34,375 bases of DNA from IMG/VR virus record IMGVR_UViG_3300030329_004160, positions 18,101 through 52,475 of that record. One strand, 5' to 3'. This DNA comes from a virus. Below are positions 15,801 to 24,919 of the stretch, piece after piece. Under the pieces are notes generated by a model, which was not told where the DNA came from, made no database searches, and saw only the letters and a program-made list of their open reading frames with translations. The position numbers and the translations under genes are program-made. Every line of letters starts with the position of its first letter. Within the stretch, counting starts at the first letter, position 1.

Positions 15801-18800
15801 GGTATACTCCATCTTTAGCTGCTGATAAAGTATTTATAAAAGACAAAATTAAAGATTTAGATAATGGTAATTTTGTTTACTCTCTTATAGGAGACCCTAG
15901 CAAACCCAAAGGTAAAACAAGTTTAGAAGCTTTAAATATAGAATTACCTGAACATGTAGATGGTGCTATATTAGTAAGAGATGATGTTGTAGATGTGTTA
16001 AACTTAGATGCAGGACATCCTATGTCTGGTCAGAATAAATCGTTTATTATAGACAAACATGGTGAATTAGGAACTATGCTTGGCAAATATATGATACATA
16101 AGGTAGGCTCTGAAGGTACTCAGCAAATGAAAGACCAAGGTGTTCATATGCTTATCATGACGTCTGCTGCTAAACAAACAGGATTAAGAGAAATAGGTGA
16201 TTACAATGTATCTGATAAAGGATTTGAATTAAAAGCTCCTAAGTATACTATGGACCCTGAATCTATTAAGTATAGTGGTTCTACAATACAAACACCTCAT
16301 ATGATGAAAAATCAAGTATGGGTAAAGCAATTATTTACAAACCTCCAACAATTTGGTCATAAAAAAATAGACAAGTCAATAATTAATAACATTGAAGAAG
16401 AGATTTTAGACAAAAGTTTTAAAGGTACAGATAAAGCTAACAAATTATTAGCTGATTATTTAACTGATTTTAATGAAAAGAAAATACCAGAGCTTTTAAA
16501 TTCATTAGAAGAAATAAGTAGTCAAGACTTAATATCTGCCTTAAAAACTCCTGGAGCAGAACGTTTTGCTGAAGGAGCTTTGCAAAGAATGTTAAAAGTA
16601 GTTGAGGAAAATATAGAATCTGATTATCAATCTGGATATATTTCATTAGCTGAAAAACAGTCTATGGTTAATGATTTAGTTGATTTTATATCGCCTGTAG
16701 ATAGGTTGATTAAAAATGCTGCTATTGTTGGAGAAGAAGCATCTTCAAAAGGAAAAATAGGTTTTTCTGCTTATCATCATAAACATATTAGAGATTATAA
16801 AAATGCAGTATTGCATAATTACTTTGTCAAATCGGTGACAAAACCAAAAGTATCTAACTCTATGGTAGCTAGAATGAGGCCTTATGATAAGTGGATGCAA
16901 AGAAAATTTGGAGATTTAAATACTAGAGATGATATATTTTACTTAGATGAAGCTTATAGAGCTGTTGAAATAGAAACATCATTTAAAGAAGCTCATTTAA
17001 AGAAGACTACTCTTGGAGTATTGTGGGATATGTATAGTAATAATAAGTTTAGCGGTCAAAGGAAAAAAGAAGTAGAAGAAATATTTGAAGCTGTAGTATT
17101 GCGTGTTCCTATGGATTCTATATCTGGTGCTCATAAACTTAAATTTAAAGGATTTACGGGCGTAGATGGGCATGGTATTATGATGCATTCAAGAAGTATG
17201 AGAGCATTAGGTGGTGCTGACCTTGATGGTGATGAAGCATTTGTCTATTTTGGAGGAAGAAGTCCTGATGGCAAAGGTGGAGGTATGAAAAAATCTTGGA
17301 AAGATGCTATTCATGCTCAAAAAGAAGAATTTTATAAAGGGGAAGGCTCTAAAAGAGATGTTGGAGATAATAAAAGAGAACTTATGAATCATCCAGAAGG
17401 AAAATATAAAGGAAAAACTTTTGCAGATGTATTAACAATATCTGCTGAAGGTGATAATCCTTTAAAGACAAGCAAAACTTTATACTATTCTCCATCAGCT
17501 AGATTAGAAGCTTCTCAAGGAGCTGTAGATGGAAGAAATAGGTTAGGACCTGCTGTTAATAATGGACAAATAATGAAATCTGTTTACAATTCTTTAATGG
17601 ATACTCCTGGAAAGATAGATGTTTTTGAAATTGATTTTTATAATAAAAAAACAAAGAAAAATGAAAAGCTTGTTATAGAAATAACTCCTAGAGAAGGTTC
17701 TGATTGGAATCGGTATCAAAGAGAAATGACAAGAGCTCAAATTGCATTTGCTTCTGACCCATTAGATGAAGCAGGTTTAGTTGAATCTGGAAAATTCTTT
17801 ACTTTATTGCATGATGGTTACTTTAAAACAAAGATATTAAATAATAAAGGAAAACAAGTTAAGAGAGAATTATCTCCTTTTCATCTTAAAAATGGATTAA
17901 TTGGTAAATTTATTGATATGAATTCAGCTTTTTTTGGTCGAAATTGGGATGCAAATAGAAGATATACTGCTGAAGAAGTTTCTGAGTTAAGTTCTGGTGT
18001 TTTAGATTTATTGCCTCAGCAAGTTAATACTATTTTGCCTAAAATGGTTAGAAAGCTTCATGGATTAGATTGGAGCGATAATATATTAAAAAGAATAAAT
18101 GAAAAAAGAGTAGAAGATTTATTCTTTGAAATGGAAGATATATCTGAATCATTTAAATGGTTGCAAGATATTATGGGGAGGGAGTCATTTAGAGTTCCTT
18201 ATAATAAATATGTACAAAATATTATTACATATGACTTGCAAGATATAACTAAACGAGAACAGTTTGCTTTTGATAATGCTTTATTTAGTAAAGCTATCAA
18301 AGGTACTACTTGGGAAAAAATAATAAAAAATCCTAAATATGCTGAATATTTAGCGAATGTTGACAAAAAATTTGAAATTCTCACACGTTTAACTCGTCAA
18401 GCTGAAGATTTTATATTAAATGATTTCACAGATATGGCAACGTTGTTAAATATGAAAAGAATTTTAGGGCAACATAAAATAAATGGCAAAAGAATAGGTT
18501 CTATATTTAGACAAGCTGAATTATTTAAAGCTCGTAGCTATTTAAATAAAAGAGAAAGAGATATATTAGATTTAGAAGTTTACCAAGGTACAAGCAAAGA
18601 AAAGGAAGCTCAAGAAGCTGTAGCTTTGGCTTCTAGGTATCGTGATTATTTACTTGGAAAAATAGATAAATATGAAAAAGATTTAGGTAAAAAAGGAGCT
18701 GAACGTTCTGCAACATTAGACCAAGCTATGCTTGATGTAAAGATAAAAGAATATAGGTCTAAACTCAAATCTACTGGAGAAAAAGATTTATTTGACCAAT

Positions 18801-21800
18801 TTATGATTGGTAGCTTAAATAGAGGTGATTTAGCTCACGTTCAAAAATTAATTGATAAAATACCTCAAAAAAAATGGAGTCCTATTATGTCTGATTTAGT
18901 TAATAAATTAGTCAAAGAAGGCTCTAGAACATCTTTAAGTAGATTAGCTATTAATTCTGAATCAATACCAGATGCTTCTATTAGAAATCATTTAAAAGCT
19001 TTAAATGATGTAATGGGTAAATCATGGGAGCGTCCTAGCAATAAAGATATAGAATCATCTATTAATAAAACTAGTAAAGCTGCTGATAAATCTATGGTTG
19101 AATTAGCGGATGGAACTAAAGTAAATCAAGAGCAAATTGAAGTTATGGAAATGGAAAGTTTGGTTAATGATGTTTTGGGTAATCAAAGAGGATATATTGG
19201 TATTAAAAAAGCAGATTTAAGACGAGCAGATAAAGAATTAATAACTGAATTAGCACAAAGATTGCAAAAATATAATAATAAATTAGGTAATAATCTTAAT
19301 GAAGTTTTAAGAGGTTTGATGGAAACAGCTACTGGTAGAGGTAAGGATTTAAATGCTTTCAATAGACAAGACTTTCAAATTGTTAATAATTTATTAAGAG
19401 AATATGAATCAGGTACTATGTTTCAAAGATTTTGGAGAGATTCTAGCCCAGATTTAAAAAAGAGATATACTATGTTATTTCCTGAAACTGTAGCTAGAGA
19501 ACAAATGAAGTATGATATACTTTGGCTTAAAAAAGAAGGTTATTATATAGATAAAAGCGGCAAACCCAAAAAAGGAATAGTTGCTAAACCTACTCATTAT
19601 GTAGAGGTTTTGTCTAATTGGATAAGTAAAACTAATAATTTAGCTACAGGGGAAGCTGAAAGAATGATAGTTGAGAATGGAGAAATATTCTTAAATTTAA
19701 ATTCTTTAAGAGAAGGTGATGCTCTTTTTAAAATTGCTAATGCTCAAAGAGAAGGTAAGTTTGCAGATATTATCGCAAATGATAAAACGAGACCTTTTTC
19801 TACTAGAAAGAATGATGCTAATACATATAGAATACATCAAAGAAATACTGAAAAAGAGTTTGAATGGGATAAATTAAAAGACAAAGAATTTACAATAACT
19901 AACGATAATGGTGAAAAAATAACAGCTACAGGTTTTGAAATAGTTAATGGCTCTCAACCTAAAAATTTAAAGGGTGTAAAAGATAAAATAACTGAACAAT
20001 TTAGAAATTTCAAAGTTCTTATTAATGGCACTCAGCGTCCAGAAGATACTAAATATTGGGCAGGAGATTGGTATGATAGATATCAAACGCAACCTAGAAT
20101 GAATTGGAAAAAGTTTATTGCAGATATGGAAACTGCTTATAATAAAGGTGAAAAACCTGGAATGGAATTAGGAATTGATGGAATGAGGCATATAGCTCGT
20201 TCTATGATGGTAGATTTAGCTCATAAAAGCAGAAAGAAAGAATTTCAGGATATTATAATTGATAAAACTGGACATATAGATTCTGATATGTATTTTCCTC
20301 ATATGTTCTTTTCAACAAAAGATGCTACTAAAGCTCTTCGTAGAGCTATTAAATCTATAAAAGAAGACCCTAATCTTTCTGATAAAATAGATAAGAAAAC
20401 AGGTATGTCTGAAAGACAAAAAGAACTTAATAATGTTGCTTTTAGACATAAAGTATTAACAGGTGATTGGGAATTTCAGGATATGCAAGATTGGGATAGA
20501 GTTGACCAATTAGATTATAAATCTACCTTAGAAAGTGTTGCTAAGAAAAAAAGAGAAAAAGGTGAACAAGTGCAATGGGTAACTAGTAATAAAAAGATGG
20601 GCTCTATGTTTTCAAGAAAAGGACATATTCCTGGCTGGGCAAATGATATAACTGTAATGAATGCTTATATAAGAAATGTAACAGGTGCTTATTATAGACA
20701 AGTTAATCAAATTATGTCAAGAAATGTTATGAATGAAGCTTGGAAAGGTCAAGTTAAGAAATTTGGACCAGAAGTTGCTGCTAGATGGCAAAATTGGTAT
20801 AAATTATATGTTCAAGGAGCTATGGGCAATCCCGATGTTATTCCAGAAGATATAATGATTGACTCTGGAATGAAATTAAAAGGAACTCCTTTTGCTTGGT
20901 GGGCTGACAATAAAGTATTGAAAAGAATAAATGGTATAAAAGAGTCTTTAGGTTTAGGTAAAGGAGATTTGCCAAAAGAATTAAGAGAATTTACTTATAA
21001 TGATATTCGTCTATGGTCTAATCTTGAGGCAAAGTTTGAATTAGCTTCTCTTTTAGCGCATCCAAAATCAGCTGTTAATAATATATTTGGTGGTTCCATG
21101 CATACTATAGAATCTGTTGGATTTAAGGCATGGAGAAATGCTAGAGATATAAGTTATTTAAGAAAAATTAATCCTGAATGGAAAACTAAAGAAGATGTTA
21201 TGAGGTTTGTTATTGAAAAAGGTGTGTTACCTGAATTCCTTGTACATGAATTAGGACTTGGAGCAAAAGTAAATAGAACCAAAATAACATCATTTGTCGG
21301 TGATTTGACAAATAAATTAATTGGGAATAAAGAAGTTAATAAAAGCGATATACTAACTTTAGGAAAAAAACATGGATTGACTGATGCTATTGTTGATAAA
21401 GCAGCTATGTTTATGACTATTCCTGAAAGAGCTTTAAGAAGAGATGCTTTTATGGCTCATTATATAAGAGCTTGGGAAAGATTTGGAGGTGCTATTAAAG
21501 ACCCTAATCATCCATTTTTAATTGAAATGGGATTAAAAGGTGTTAAAGCTACACAATTTTTATATGATGCCCCTAATCGACCTTTATTTGCAAGAACTGC
21601 TCTTGGTAAAATAATGACAAGATTTCAATTATGGTCTTGGAATTCTGTAAAATTTAGAAATGATGTGAGAAGAGAAGCTAGAATACATGGTTATAAACCA
21701 GGTACAGAAGCTTATGAAAGATTTAAAAGAACAATGCAAATGGATTTATTTGTATTAGCTTTAGGTAATATATTTATGTATAGCTTATTTGAACAAGCTT

Positions 21801-22150
21801 TACCAGCTCCATGGAATTGGTTTCAAGATACATCAGAATGGTTGTTTGGCGATGAAGAAGCTAGAGATAAAGCTTTTTTTGGCAATTTACCTGGAGCTAT
21901 AGCTCCTTTACAAATAATAACTCCTCCTATTTCAAGATTTCCTATAACAGGTTTGTCTCAATGGATAAGAAATGATTATGATAAATTTACCGACTATACT
22001 ATGTATACTTTATTACCATTTGGAAGAATAGTTAGAGATGTAGTTCATCCAGAAAAAGGACTAATTAATAATCCTTTAATGGTTATGGAAAAAACTATGG
22101 GACTTCCTTTATTGCAATTAGCAAAATATGCTAAGGATAGAGATGAGTAA
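12830..22150 (+). CDS. Giant (3106-residue) virion protein with RNA polymerase-type active site; candidate virion RNA polymerase
   Basis: Starts at GTG 12830 with no clear ribosome site. Residues about 60-230 contain Gly/Ala-rich hydrophobic stretches. Residues about 375-565 look like a SLOG-type Rossmann domain: G-D-A-V-F-G-I-G (470-477), then K-K-P-I-Y-I-F-D (509-516) with a following W, then A-G-G-K-P-N. At 1044-1115 come V-D-G-A-I-L-V, lysines K1086 and K1091, and T-S-A-A-K (K1115), fitting the first double-psi barrel. At about 1425-1475, an R-V-P segment, G-H-G-I-M-M-H and G-G-A-D-L-D-G-D (DLDGD 1464-1468) match the second barrel, whose aspartates hold the catalytic magnesium in RNA polymerase beta-prime, QDE-1 and crAss-like virion polymerases. 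The rest is helical, with a final segment rich in W and P near residue 2990. Activity is not proven. Confidence 0.75.
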   Translation: MANGQEQNFQPQIDAQQTRQYIKMYGESPHRFKPQDLEVLRLHAQYHNVPFYEGDFGIVDSIKQFAGGLIEGFTTFNVIDEPPDNEYEAIIRSIGHLAGFAPGFAAAPIRGLGALTKSRTLLRSARAIGGVKSVPLLGADFLTKRAKKIAKPILKNLPNSRFKAMSVASKFLLGNKAKHIMEGAFHLGAASSISTWQEGVDGMMHSFFGGAVAGGAFAGMGNLINVGNKKANVFARGLAGSLFQGLHSTARGATTPEQIYEYLLGAYFGGVAKPWFKVKANKNIQKMNEQAKKDPKMEIQRDPELLEGFAEQPEIVQKHTKELAKEIFGDSVENAGIAHMLMERLGITDKIPEEKLTTTGYEMLSKIKKKMKKKDGPAKIISIALGTGEKGLTEQFSKELERAGIPVINYKPGKSKRSRIGEDVELTEKELFEQQEAMNTANKTLRHSLKNIDESTMRLILRSIYQSNKGDAVFGIGEIERSNKDTKLNGRTIKDKNVKWGVQSAVDKKKPIYIFDTKSNVWHTFNYDPKIKRFEPIKEVPTLTKKPVILAGGKPNPNTKKAIKDIIKQSMGKVVKQTPPGKDEKRTSIADMPERHPETWNQLWDIAKRKKDLSEKLEKANTSKEIDRLTKEYDELVSEESLLLELRPTEYIDMETGVLMNDIDTGGKLDIPVLMKKSEYFVRTHLPHLWVKEDKPRESMLKSAKMVEEIISKYEDSGSKEIKSEQAVKDIETELNTTLKDTAKGEIRRWIRELNLSKPVSFIRVDSKGNVSLTDPNRPRTLSGKNKLEKEPVKEIEVVYEEQGGKYKKGAKSAYIVLDAVSIRDDRGIMIDVPIDKLAKYIQFNIKTKGKRVSKNSSELKARAIVAKVIKTMDKKHNMYPVGGVGDKSRIIFTKVHPKSRGSNMQILRDLVKIRRELRKIDPNHTQMFKKAKKDAFINYGIDEKTFNKLFHSNVMYDLSLNGFDLTQIDKIMGKGFIGNPIAYNKRAQIWYTPSLAADKVFIKDKIKDLDNGNFVYSLIGDPSKPKGKTSLEALNIELPEHVDGAILVRDDVVDVLNLDAGHPMSGQNKSFIIDKHGELGTMLGKYMIHKVGSEGTQQMKDQGVHMLIMTSAAKQTGLREIGDYNVSDKGFELKAPKYTMDPESIKYSGSTIQTPHMMKNQVWVKQLFTNLQQFGHKKIDKSIINNIEEEILDKSFKGTDKANKLLADYLTDFNEKKIPELLNSLEEISSQDLISALKTPGAERFAEGALQRMLKVVEENIESDYQSGYISLAEKQSMVNDLVDFISPVDRLIKNAAIVGEEASSKGKIGFSAYHHKHIRDYKNAVLHNYFVKSVTKPKVSNSMVARMRPYDKWMQRKFGDLNTRDDIFYLDEAYRAVEIETSFKEAHLKKTTLGVLWDMYSNNKFSGQRKKEVEEIFEAVVLRVPMDSISGAHKLKFKGFTGVDGHGIMMHSRSMRALGGADLDGDEAFVYFGGRSPDGKGGGMKKSWKDAIHAQKEEFYKGEGSKRDVGDNKRELMNHPEGKYKGKTFADVLTISAEGDNPLKTSKTLYYSPSARLEASQGAVDGRNRLGPAVNNGQIMKSVYNSLMDTPGKIDVFEIDFYNKKTKKNEKLVIEITPREGSDWNRYQREMTRAQIAFASDPLDEAGLVESGKFFTLLHDGYFKTKILNNKGKQVKRELSPFHLKNGLIGKFIDMNSAFFGRNWDANRRYTAEEVSELSSGVLDLLPQQVNTILPKMVRKLHGLDWSDNILKRINEKRVEDLFFEMEDISESFKWLQDIMGRESFRVPYNKYVQNIITYDLQDITKREQFAFDNALFSKAIKGTTWEKIIKNPKYAEYLANVDKKFEILTRLTRQAEDFILNDFTDMATLLNMKRILGQHKINGKRIGSIFRQAELFKARSYLNKRERDILDLEVYQGTSKEKEAQEAVALASRYRDYLLGKIDKYEKDLGKKGAERSATLDQAMLDVKIKEYRSKLKSTGEKDLFDQFMIGSLNRGDLAHVQKLIDKIPQKKWSPIMSDLVNKLVKEGSRTSLSRLAINSESIPDASIRNHLKALNDVMGKSWERPSNKDIESSINKTSKAADKSMVELADGTKVNQEQIEVMEMESLVNDVLGNQRGYIGIKKADLRRADKELITELAQRLQKYNNKLGNNLNEVLRGLMETATGRGKDLNAFNRQDFQIVNNLLREYESGTMFQRFWRDSSPDLKKRYTMLFPETVAREQMKYDILWLKKEGYYIDKSGKPKKGIVAKPTHYVEVLSNWISKTNNLATGEAERMIVENGEIFLNLNSLREGDALFKIANAQREGKFADIIANDKTRPFSTRKNDANTYRIHQRNTEKEFEWDKLKDKEFTITNDNGEKITATGFEIVNGSQPKNLKGVKDKITEQFRNFKVLINGTQRPEDTKYWAGDWYDRYQTQPRMNWKKFIADMETAYNKGEKPGMELGIDGMRHIARSMMVDLAHKSRKKEFQDIIIDKTGHIDSDMYFPHMFFSTKDATKALRRAIKSIKEDPNLSDKIDKKTGMSERQKELNNVAFRHKVLTGDWEFQDMQDWDRVDQLDYKSTLESVAKKKREKGEQVQWVTSNKKMGSMFSRKGHIPGWANDITVMNAYIRNVTGAYYRQVNQIMSRNVMNEAWKGQVKKFGPEVAARWQNWYKLYVQGAMGNPDVIPEDIMIDSGMKLKGTPFAWWADNKVLKRINGIKESLGLGKGDLPKELREFTYNDIRLWSNLEAKFELASLLAHPKSAVNNIFGGSMHTIESVGFKAWRNARDISYLRKINPEWKTKEDVMRFVIEKGVLPEFLVHELGLGAKVNRTKITSFVGDLTNKLIGNKEVNKSDILTLGKKHGLTDAIVDKAAMFMTIPERALRRDAFMAHYIRAWERFGGAIKDPNHPFLIEMGLKGVKATQFLYDAPNRPLFARTALGKIMTRFQLWSWNSVKFRNDVRREARIHGYKPGTEAYERFKRTMQMDLFVLALGNIFMYSLFEQALPAPWNWFQDTSEWLFGDEEARDKAFFGNLPGAIAPLQIITPPISRFPITGLSQWIRNDYDKFTDYTMYTLLPFGRIVRDVVHPEKGLINNPLMVMEKTMGLPLLQLAKYAKDRDE

Positions 22151-23969
22151 AGCAATTCAATTATTAAATAAAGCAAAAAGATTATTATCTTTTTCAGATG
22201 ATTACGGAAGTCGTATTGCTGGTGATAAATCAGGCAAGGTTATTAGTAAAGAAGTTTCTAAAGTTTTTGGCCTTGATGATGTTACAGCTATTGAAAATGA
22301 TATCGCTAGTAATCCCCAAAATAGAGAATTATGGGCAAAAGTTAGAAAATCTCTTGACCCTCTGTTTGGAACTACAGTAGAAGAGAATATACCTTATGCA
22401 GGCAGAGTAACAGCAGGTATTAAATCAAATATTCAGGTATTCTCTGATACTTACTATAAAGCCAAACAAATGATTGCTAAAGGCACATTAAAGCTTTCCG
22501 AAGCAGGAGATTATGCTAGAAATGAAAATATTAAATTAATAAAAAATAGTTTCTTTAATTATCTTAAAACAGAGTTAAGTCCTACATTGTCTGAATTATA
22601 TAGAAAAGGTGGTATTTCGAAGACAACTTATGACGTAGTCCTTAAATACGCCAAAGTAGGAGAAAACGCTCTTAAAAATGGTGATATTAGAGCTTATAAT
22701 AAAGCTATGAATCAAATACAAGAACAGCTTCATGGACATTTTTTACATGCTTTTCAATCTGGTACTAAAGGTCCTATTAGAGAGCTTCAAGATATTTTTA
22801 TAAAGCAATCAAAATTGCCTAAAAATGCTGTAGATGATATAGTTTCTCTTCAAAGACTAGATAAAATACCTCAAGGGATTATGCCTGTTGTAGTAACTCA
22901 AAAAGGAGGCAAATTTCTAAATGATATGTTTCATAATGATGCACTAGGGGTTCTTAGTTATATAATTGCTTCTGCAAAAAGAAATGGCTTGTCTATGACT
23001 AAACTTAAAAATCAAATTGAAAAAGAACTTAAGCATGTTACCTTGAAATCATTAAAAAGAAATTCTGACCTTAAAAGTTGGGCTCCTGAAGAAATTGAAA
23101 AATATTATGGGCGATTTGGATTTCATCCAAAAGTAGAACGAACTAAAGATGGATTGAAAATAACAAATGTTATAATGTCTTCTGATTATACTGCTGGTTA
23201 CGCTCCTGTTACAACTTATGTTGACAAAAATTACAACACAGTTAAAAGATTTATGCATGATATATACGATGGCGGAACTATAGGTGGATTTGACTTTAAA
23301 AAAGGCTTTAGTTATAATATGTCAATTGCTCAAAATAGATTATGGAATTATAAAAATCAAAATATATTAGTTCAATCTACTAATTTACAGAACGTGCATC
23401 ATATTGATTCACCTGTAACTGCACTTAAATATAGTGCTATGTGGCGTAAAATAAAACAAAGAACAGGATTCAAAAAAACTGTCGACCAATTATCTGATTT
23501 ATTAAATCAGCCTAAAGATTTAATTGAAGATGAAATTTTATTAAGAATTAATAGATATGTTCAATTAGATACAGCTTCTGGTAAAATTGGCCCTATGGCA
23601 TCATTAGATAAAATAATGAGTAAATTTTTGTCTAATCATTCAAAACAAAAAGAGCTAGATAAAACAATTAAAGAATTTATAGCTGACCCAAAACTAGCTC
23701 AATCTATTATAGGTGATAATGCTGATTCAGCTTTATTAGCTGCTCAAAGAAGAATAAAAAGAGCAAAAGATTTAGTTCCAAAAGGAGATGTTAAGCCTAA
23801 AAAATTAAATAAAAAAGTTCAAGCTATTATTGATTTAATTACAGAAGCGGAAAATCGTGGTATGACAGGAGATGAAGCAATGCAATGGGCTTTTAGAAAT
23901 GTTGCTAAAGCTGGTATTGGAGCTGGAACAGCTGGTATAATAATAGAGCAATTATTTTCAGAAGATTAA
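22143..23969 (+). CDS. 608-residue probable virion/ejection protein
   Basis: I chose ATG 22143 because AAGGA lies five bases upstream and it overlaps the previous stop (ATGAGTAA); an in-frame ATG at 22128 lacks a site. The protein is Lys-rich and helical for about 300 residues. A short segment Y-Y-G-R-F-G-F-H-P (321-329) resembles the end of acyltransferase-like or polyvalent-protein domains, but too little surrounds it to assign one. The last 20 residues include a Gly/Ala/Ile-rich stretch (A-G-I-G-A-G-T-A-G-I-I-I). Position after the polymerase-bearing protein suggests it is packaged or ejected with it. Its stop overlaps the stop of the opposing gene. Confidence 0.5.
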   Translation: MSKAIQLLNKAKRLLSFSDDYGSRIAGDKSGKVISKEVSKVFGLDDVTAIENDIASNPQNRELWAKVRKSLDPLFGTTVEENIPYAGRVTAGIKSNIQVFSDTYYKAKQMIAKGTLKLSEAGDYARNENIKLIKNSFFNYLKTELSPTLSELYRKGGISKTTYDVVLKYAKVGENALKNGDIRAYNKAMNQIQEQLHGHFLHAFQSGTKGPIRELQDIFIKQSKLPKNAVDDIVSLQRLDKIPQGIMPVVVTQKGGKFLNDMFHNDALGVLSYIIASAKRNGLSMTKLKNQIEKELKHVTLKSLKRNSDLKSWAPEEIEKYYGRFGFHPKVERTKDGLKITNVIMSSDYTAGYAPVTTYVDKNYNTVKRFMHDIYDGGTIGGFDFKKGFSYNMSIAQNRLWNYKNQNILVQSTNLQNVHHIDSPVTALKYSAMWRKIKQRTGFKKTVDQLSDLLNQPKDLIEDEILLRINRYVQLDTASGKIGPMASLDKIMSKFLSNHSKQKELDKTIKEFIADPKLAQSIIGDNADSALLAAQRRIKRAKDLVPKGDVKPKKLNKKVQAIIDLITEAENRGMTGDEAMQWAFRNVAKAGIGAGTAGIIIEQLFSED

Positions 23970-24148
23970 GAGTTTTTAACTAAAGATTCAAGCTCTCCAT
24001 AAACATCGTTTATTTCTGCACATTCTAAATGCATTATAATAGAAACGTCCTCATGAAAAACACCATCTTTATCTAAAAATCCTCTAGAAGCTTTGTAACT
24101 TACAGAACTAGTTCCTATTAATTCTTTACAATTAGGGCATTTAATCAT
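23966..24148 (-). CDS. Small zinc-ribbon protein
   Basis: A 60-residue protein with C-P-N-C at 4-7 and a later H-L-E-C (40-43), a plausible zinc knuckle pair similar to the short ribbon in phage proteins carrying a C-x-x-C...H-x-x-C motif. The ATG at 24148 overlaps the upstream stop (ATGATTAA). It is the last gene of the leftward block, and its stop overlaps the stop of the rightward block by 3 bases. Function unknown; nucleic acid or protein binding is likely. Confidence 0.6.
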   Translation of the reverse strand: MIKCPNCKELIGTSSVSYKASRGFLDKDGVFHEDVSIIMHLECAEINDVYGELESLVKNS

Positions 24149-24443
24149 CTTCTATCATCCCCCATAAAAGACAAAGGTAGACTATCGCATCGGTTAGCCT
24201 ACCTCTAACATCTTCTCTTTGGCTTTTATGACCTTTGACAAATGAACATATTCCATCTATGTGCTTTAATAGATATACCAAGAGAACTTCTTCTCTTTTA
24301 ATACCTAGGTTTTCGCCAACTCTTTCAAAATTCGCAAATGCGTTATTTTGATTCCTTGCGTACTCCCTTTGCCCCTGTTCCCTTGTCTCCTGAATCTGAA
24401 GAAATATCTTCTTTATCAGTTTTTCCATTTTCTTTTTGGTCAT
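24141..24443 (-). CDS. DUF1599/MazG-like small protein
   Basis: A 100-residue protein. From residue 28 it reads Y-A-R-N-x-N-N-A-F-A-N-F-E-R, then L-L-x-Y-L-L-K-H, then R-x-R-L-T-D-A-I-V-Y-L-x-L-L. This resembles phage proteins of the DUF1599 (nucleotide-modification-associated) type, an all-helical fold related to MazG nucleotide pyrophosphatases, with conserved N/D, K-H and R..D..Y positions. That suggests nucleotide-pool work or binding of modified nucleotides. AAGGA precedes the ATG at 24443, although this start lies 101 bases inside the upstream gene. No other Met start would keep the conserved core. The family call is from memory of motifs, so moderate. Confidence 0.55.
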   Translation of the reverse strand: MTKKKMEKLIKKIFLQIQETREQGQREYARNQNNAFANFERVGENLGIKREEVLLVYLLKHIDGICSFVKGHKSQREDVRGRLTDAIVYLCLLWGMIEDD

Positions 24444-24645
24444 TTTTTTCCTTTAGCTCTTTTTGTTTTTTTTCAATAAATTCGTTAAATTCAGAATTAT
24501 GTTTGTTAAATTGTATATATAATCCTAAAACATTATCTAATTGATTTATATATGAAAGAGCATGTTCAACTTTCTTATTTATCTCTATGATTACGCCTGC
24601 CATTTCTTTCATGGTTGGCTTTTTTCTTATTTTTGGTAATCCCAT
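24343..24645 (-). CDS. Small coiled-coil protein with charged tail, unknown
   Basis: A 100-residue protein: a short basic start (M-G-L-P-K-I-R-K-K), a helix with heptad character (about 14-62), then a very charged Lys/Glu/Asp/Gly tail. It overlaps the previous gene by 71 bases and the next by 101 bases in other frames of the same strand. The low-complexity tail is the part that shares DNA with the start of the next gene, so it may be free to vary. No family recognised. Confidence 0.5.
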   Translation of the reverse strand: MGLPKIRKKPTMKEMAGVIIEINKKVEHALSYINQLDNVLGLYIQFNKHNSEFNEFIEKKQKELKEKNDQKENGKTDKEDISSDSGDKGTGAKGVRKESK

Positions 24646-24919
24646 CAGTTTTCCTCTTTTTTAATTTTAAGAAATTTTTATGCAAAACATTCTCAGCTTC
24701 ATTCAACATTTCCTGAAGTTTATTTACAGTATTATGTGAAGAATAGCTCTTTTTAGGCTCTTTTATATTTGAGGTATATATAACCCTGCTTTCACTATCT
24801 TTTTGCTTAAAATATGCCTTTATGGCTTTAAACATATGTTTTCCTAATACTGTATCGCCTTCAAATTCATCAATTATATTCTTTATTGCATTTAAATCAG
24901 TATCTTTTATATATTCCAT
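24575..24919 (-). CDS. Small helical protein with basic C-terminus, unknown
   Basis: A 114-residue protein. Residues 1-40 are acidic and helical (D-L-N-A-I-K-N-I-I-D-E-F...H-M-F-K-A-I-K-A-Y). Residues 65-85 form another helix (N-K-L-Q-E-M-L-N-E-A-E). The end is strongly basic (K-K-R-K...N-G-R-R-N-H-R), suggesting contact with nucleic acid. The start at 24919 lies 13 bases inside the upstream gene. The basic end overlaps the next gene's start. No family recognised. Confidence 0.5.
   Translation of the reverse strand: MEYIKDTDLNAIKNIIDEFEGDTVLGKHMFKAIKAYFKQKDSESRVIYTSNIKEPKKSYSSHNTVNKLQEMLNEAENVLHKNFLKLKKRKTDGITKNKKKANHERNGRRNHRDK

Noticed and set aside
12830-22150. N4-type (T7-like single-subunit) virion RNA polymerase
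   Set aside because: The visible motif is DLDGD with barrel-type surroundings, not the palm-domain motifs of T7-like enzymes. The resemblance to N4 is only in size and gene setting.
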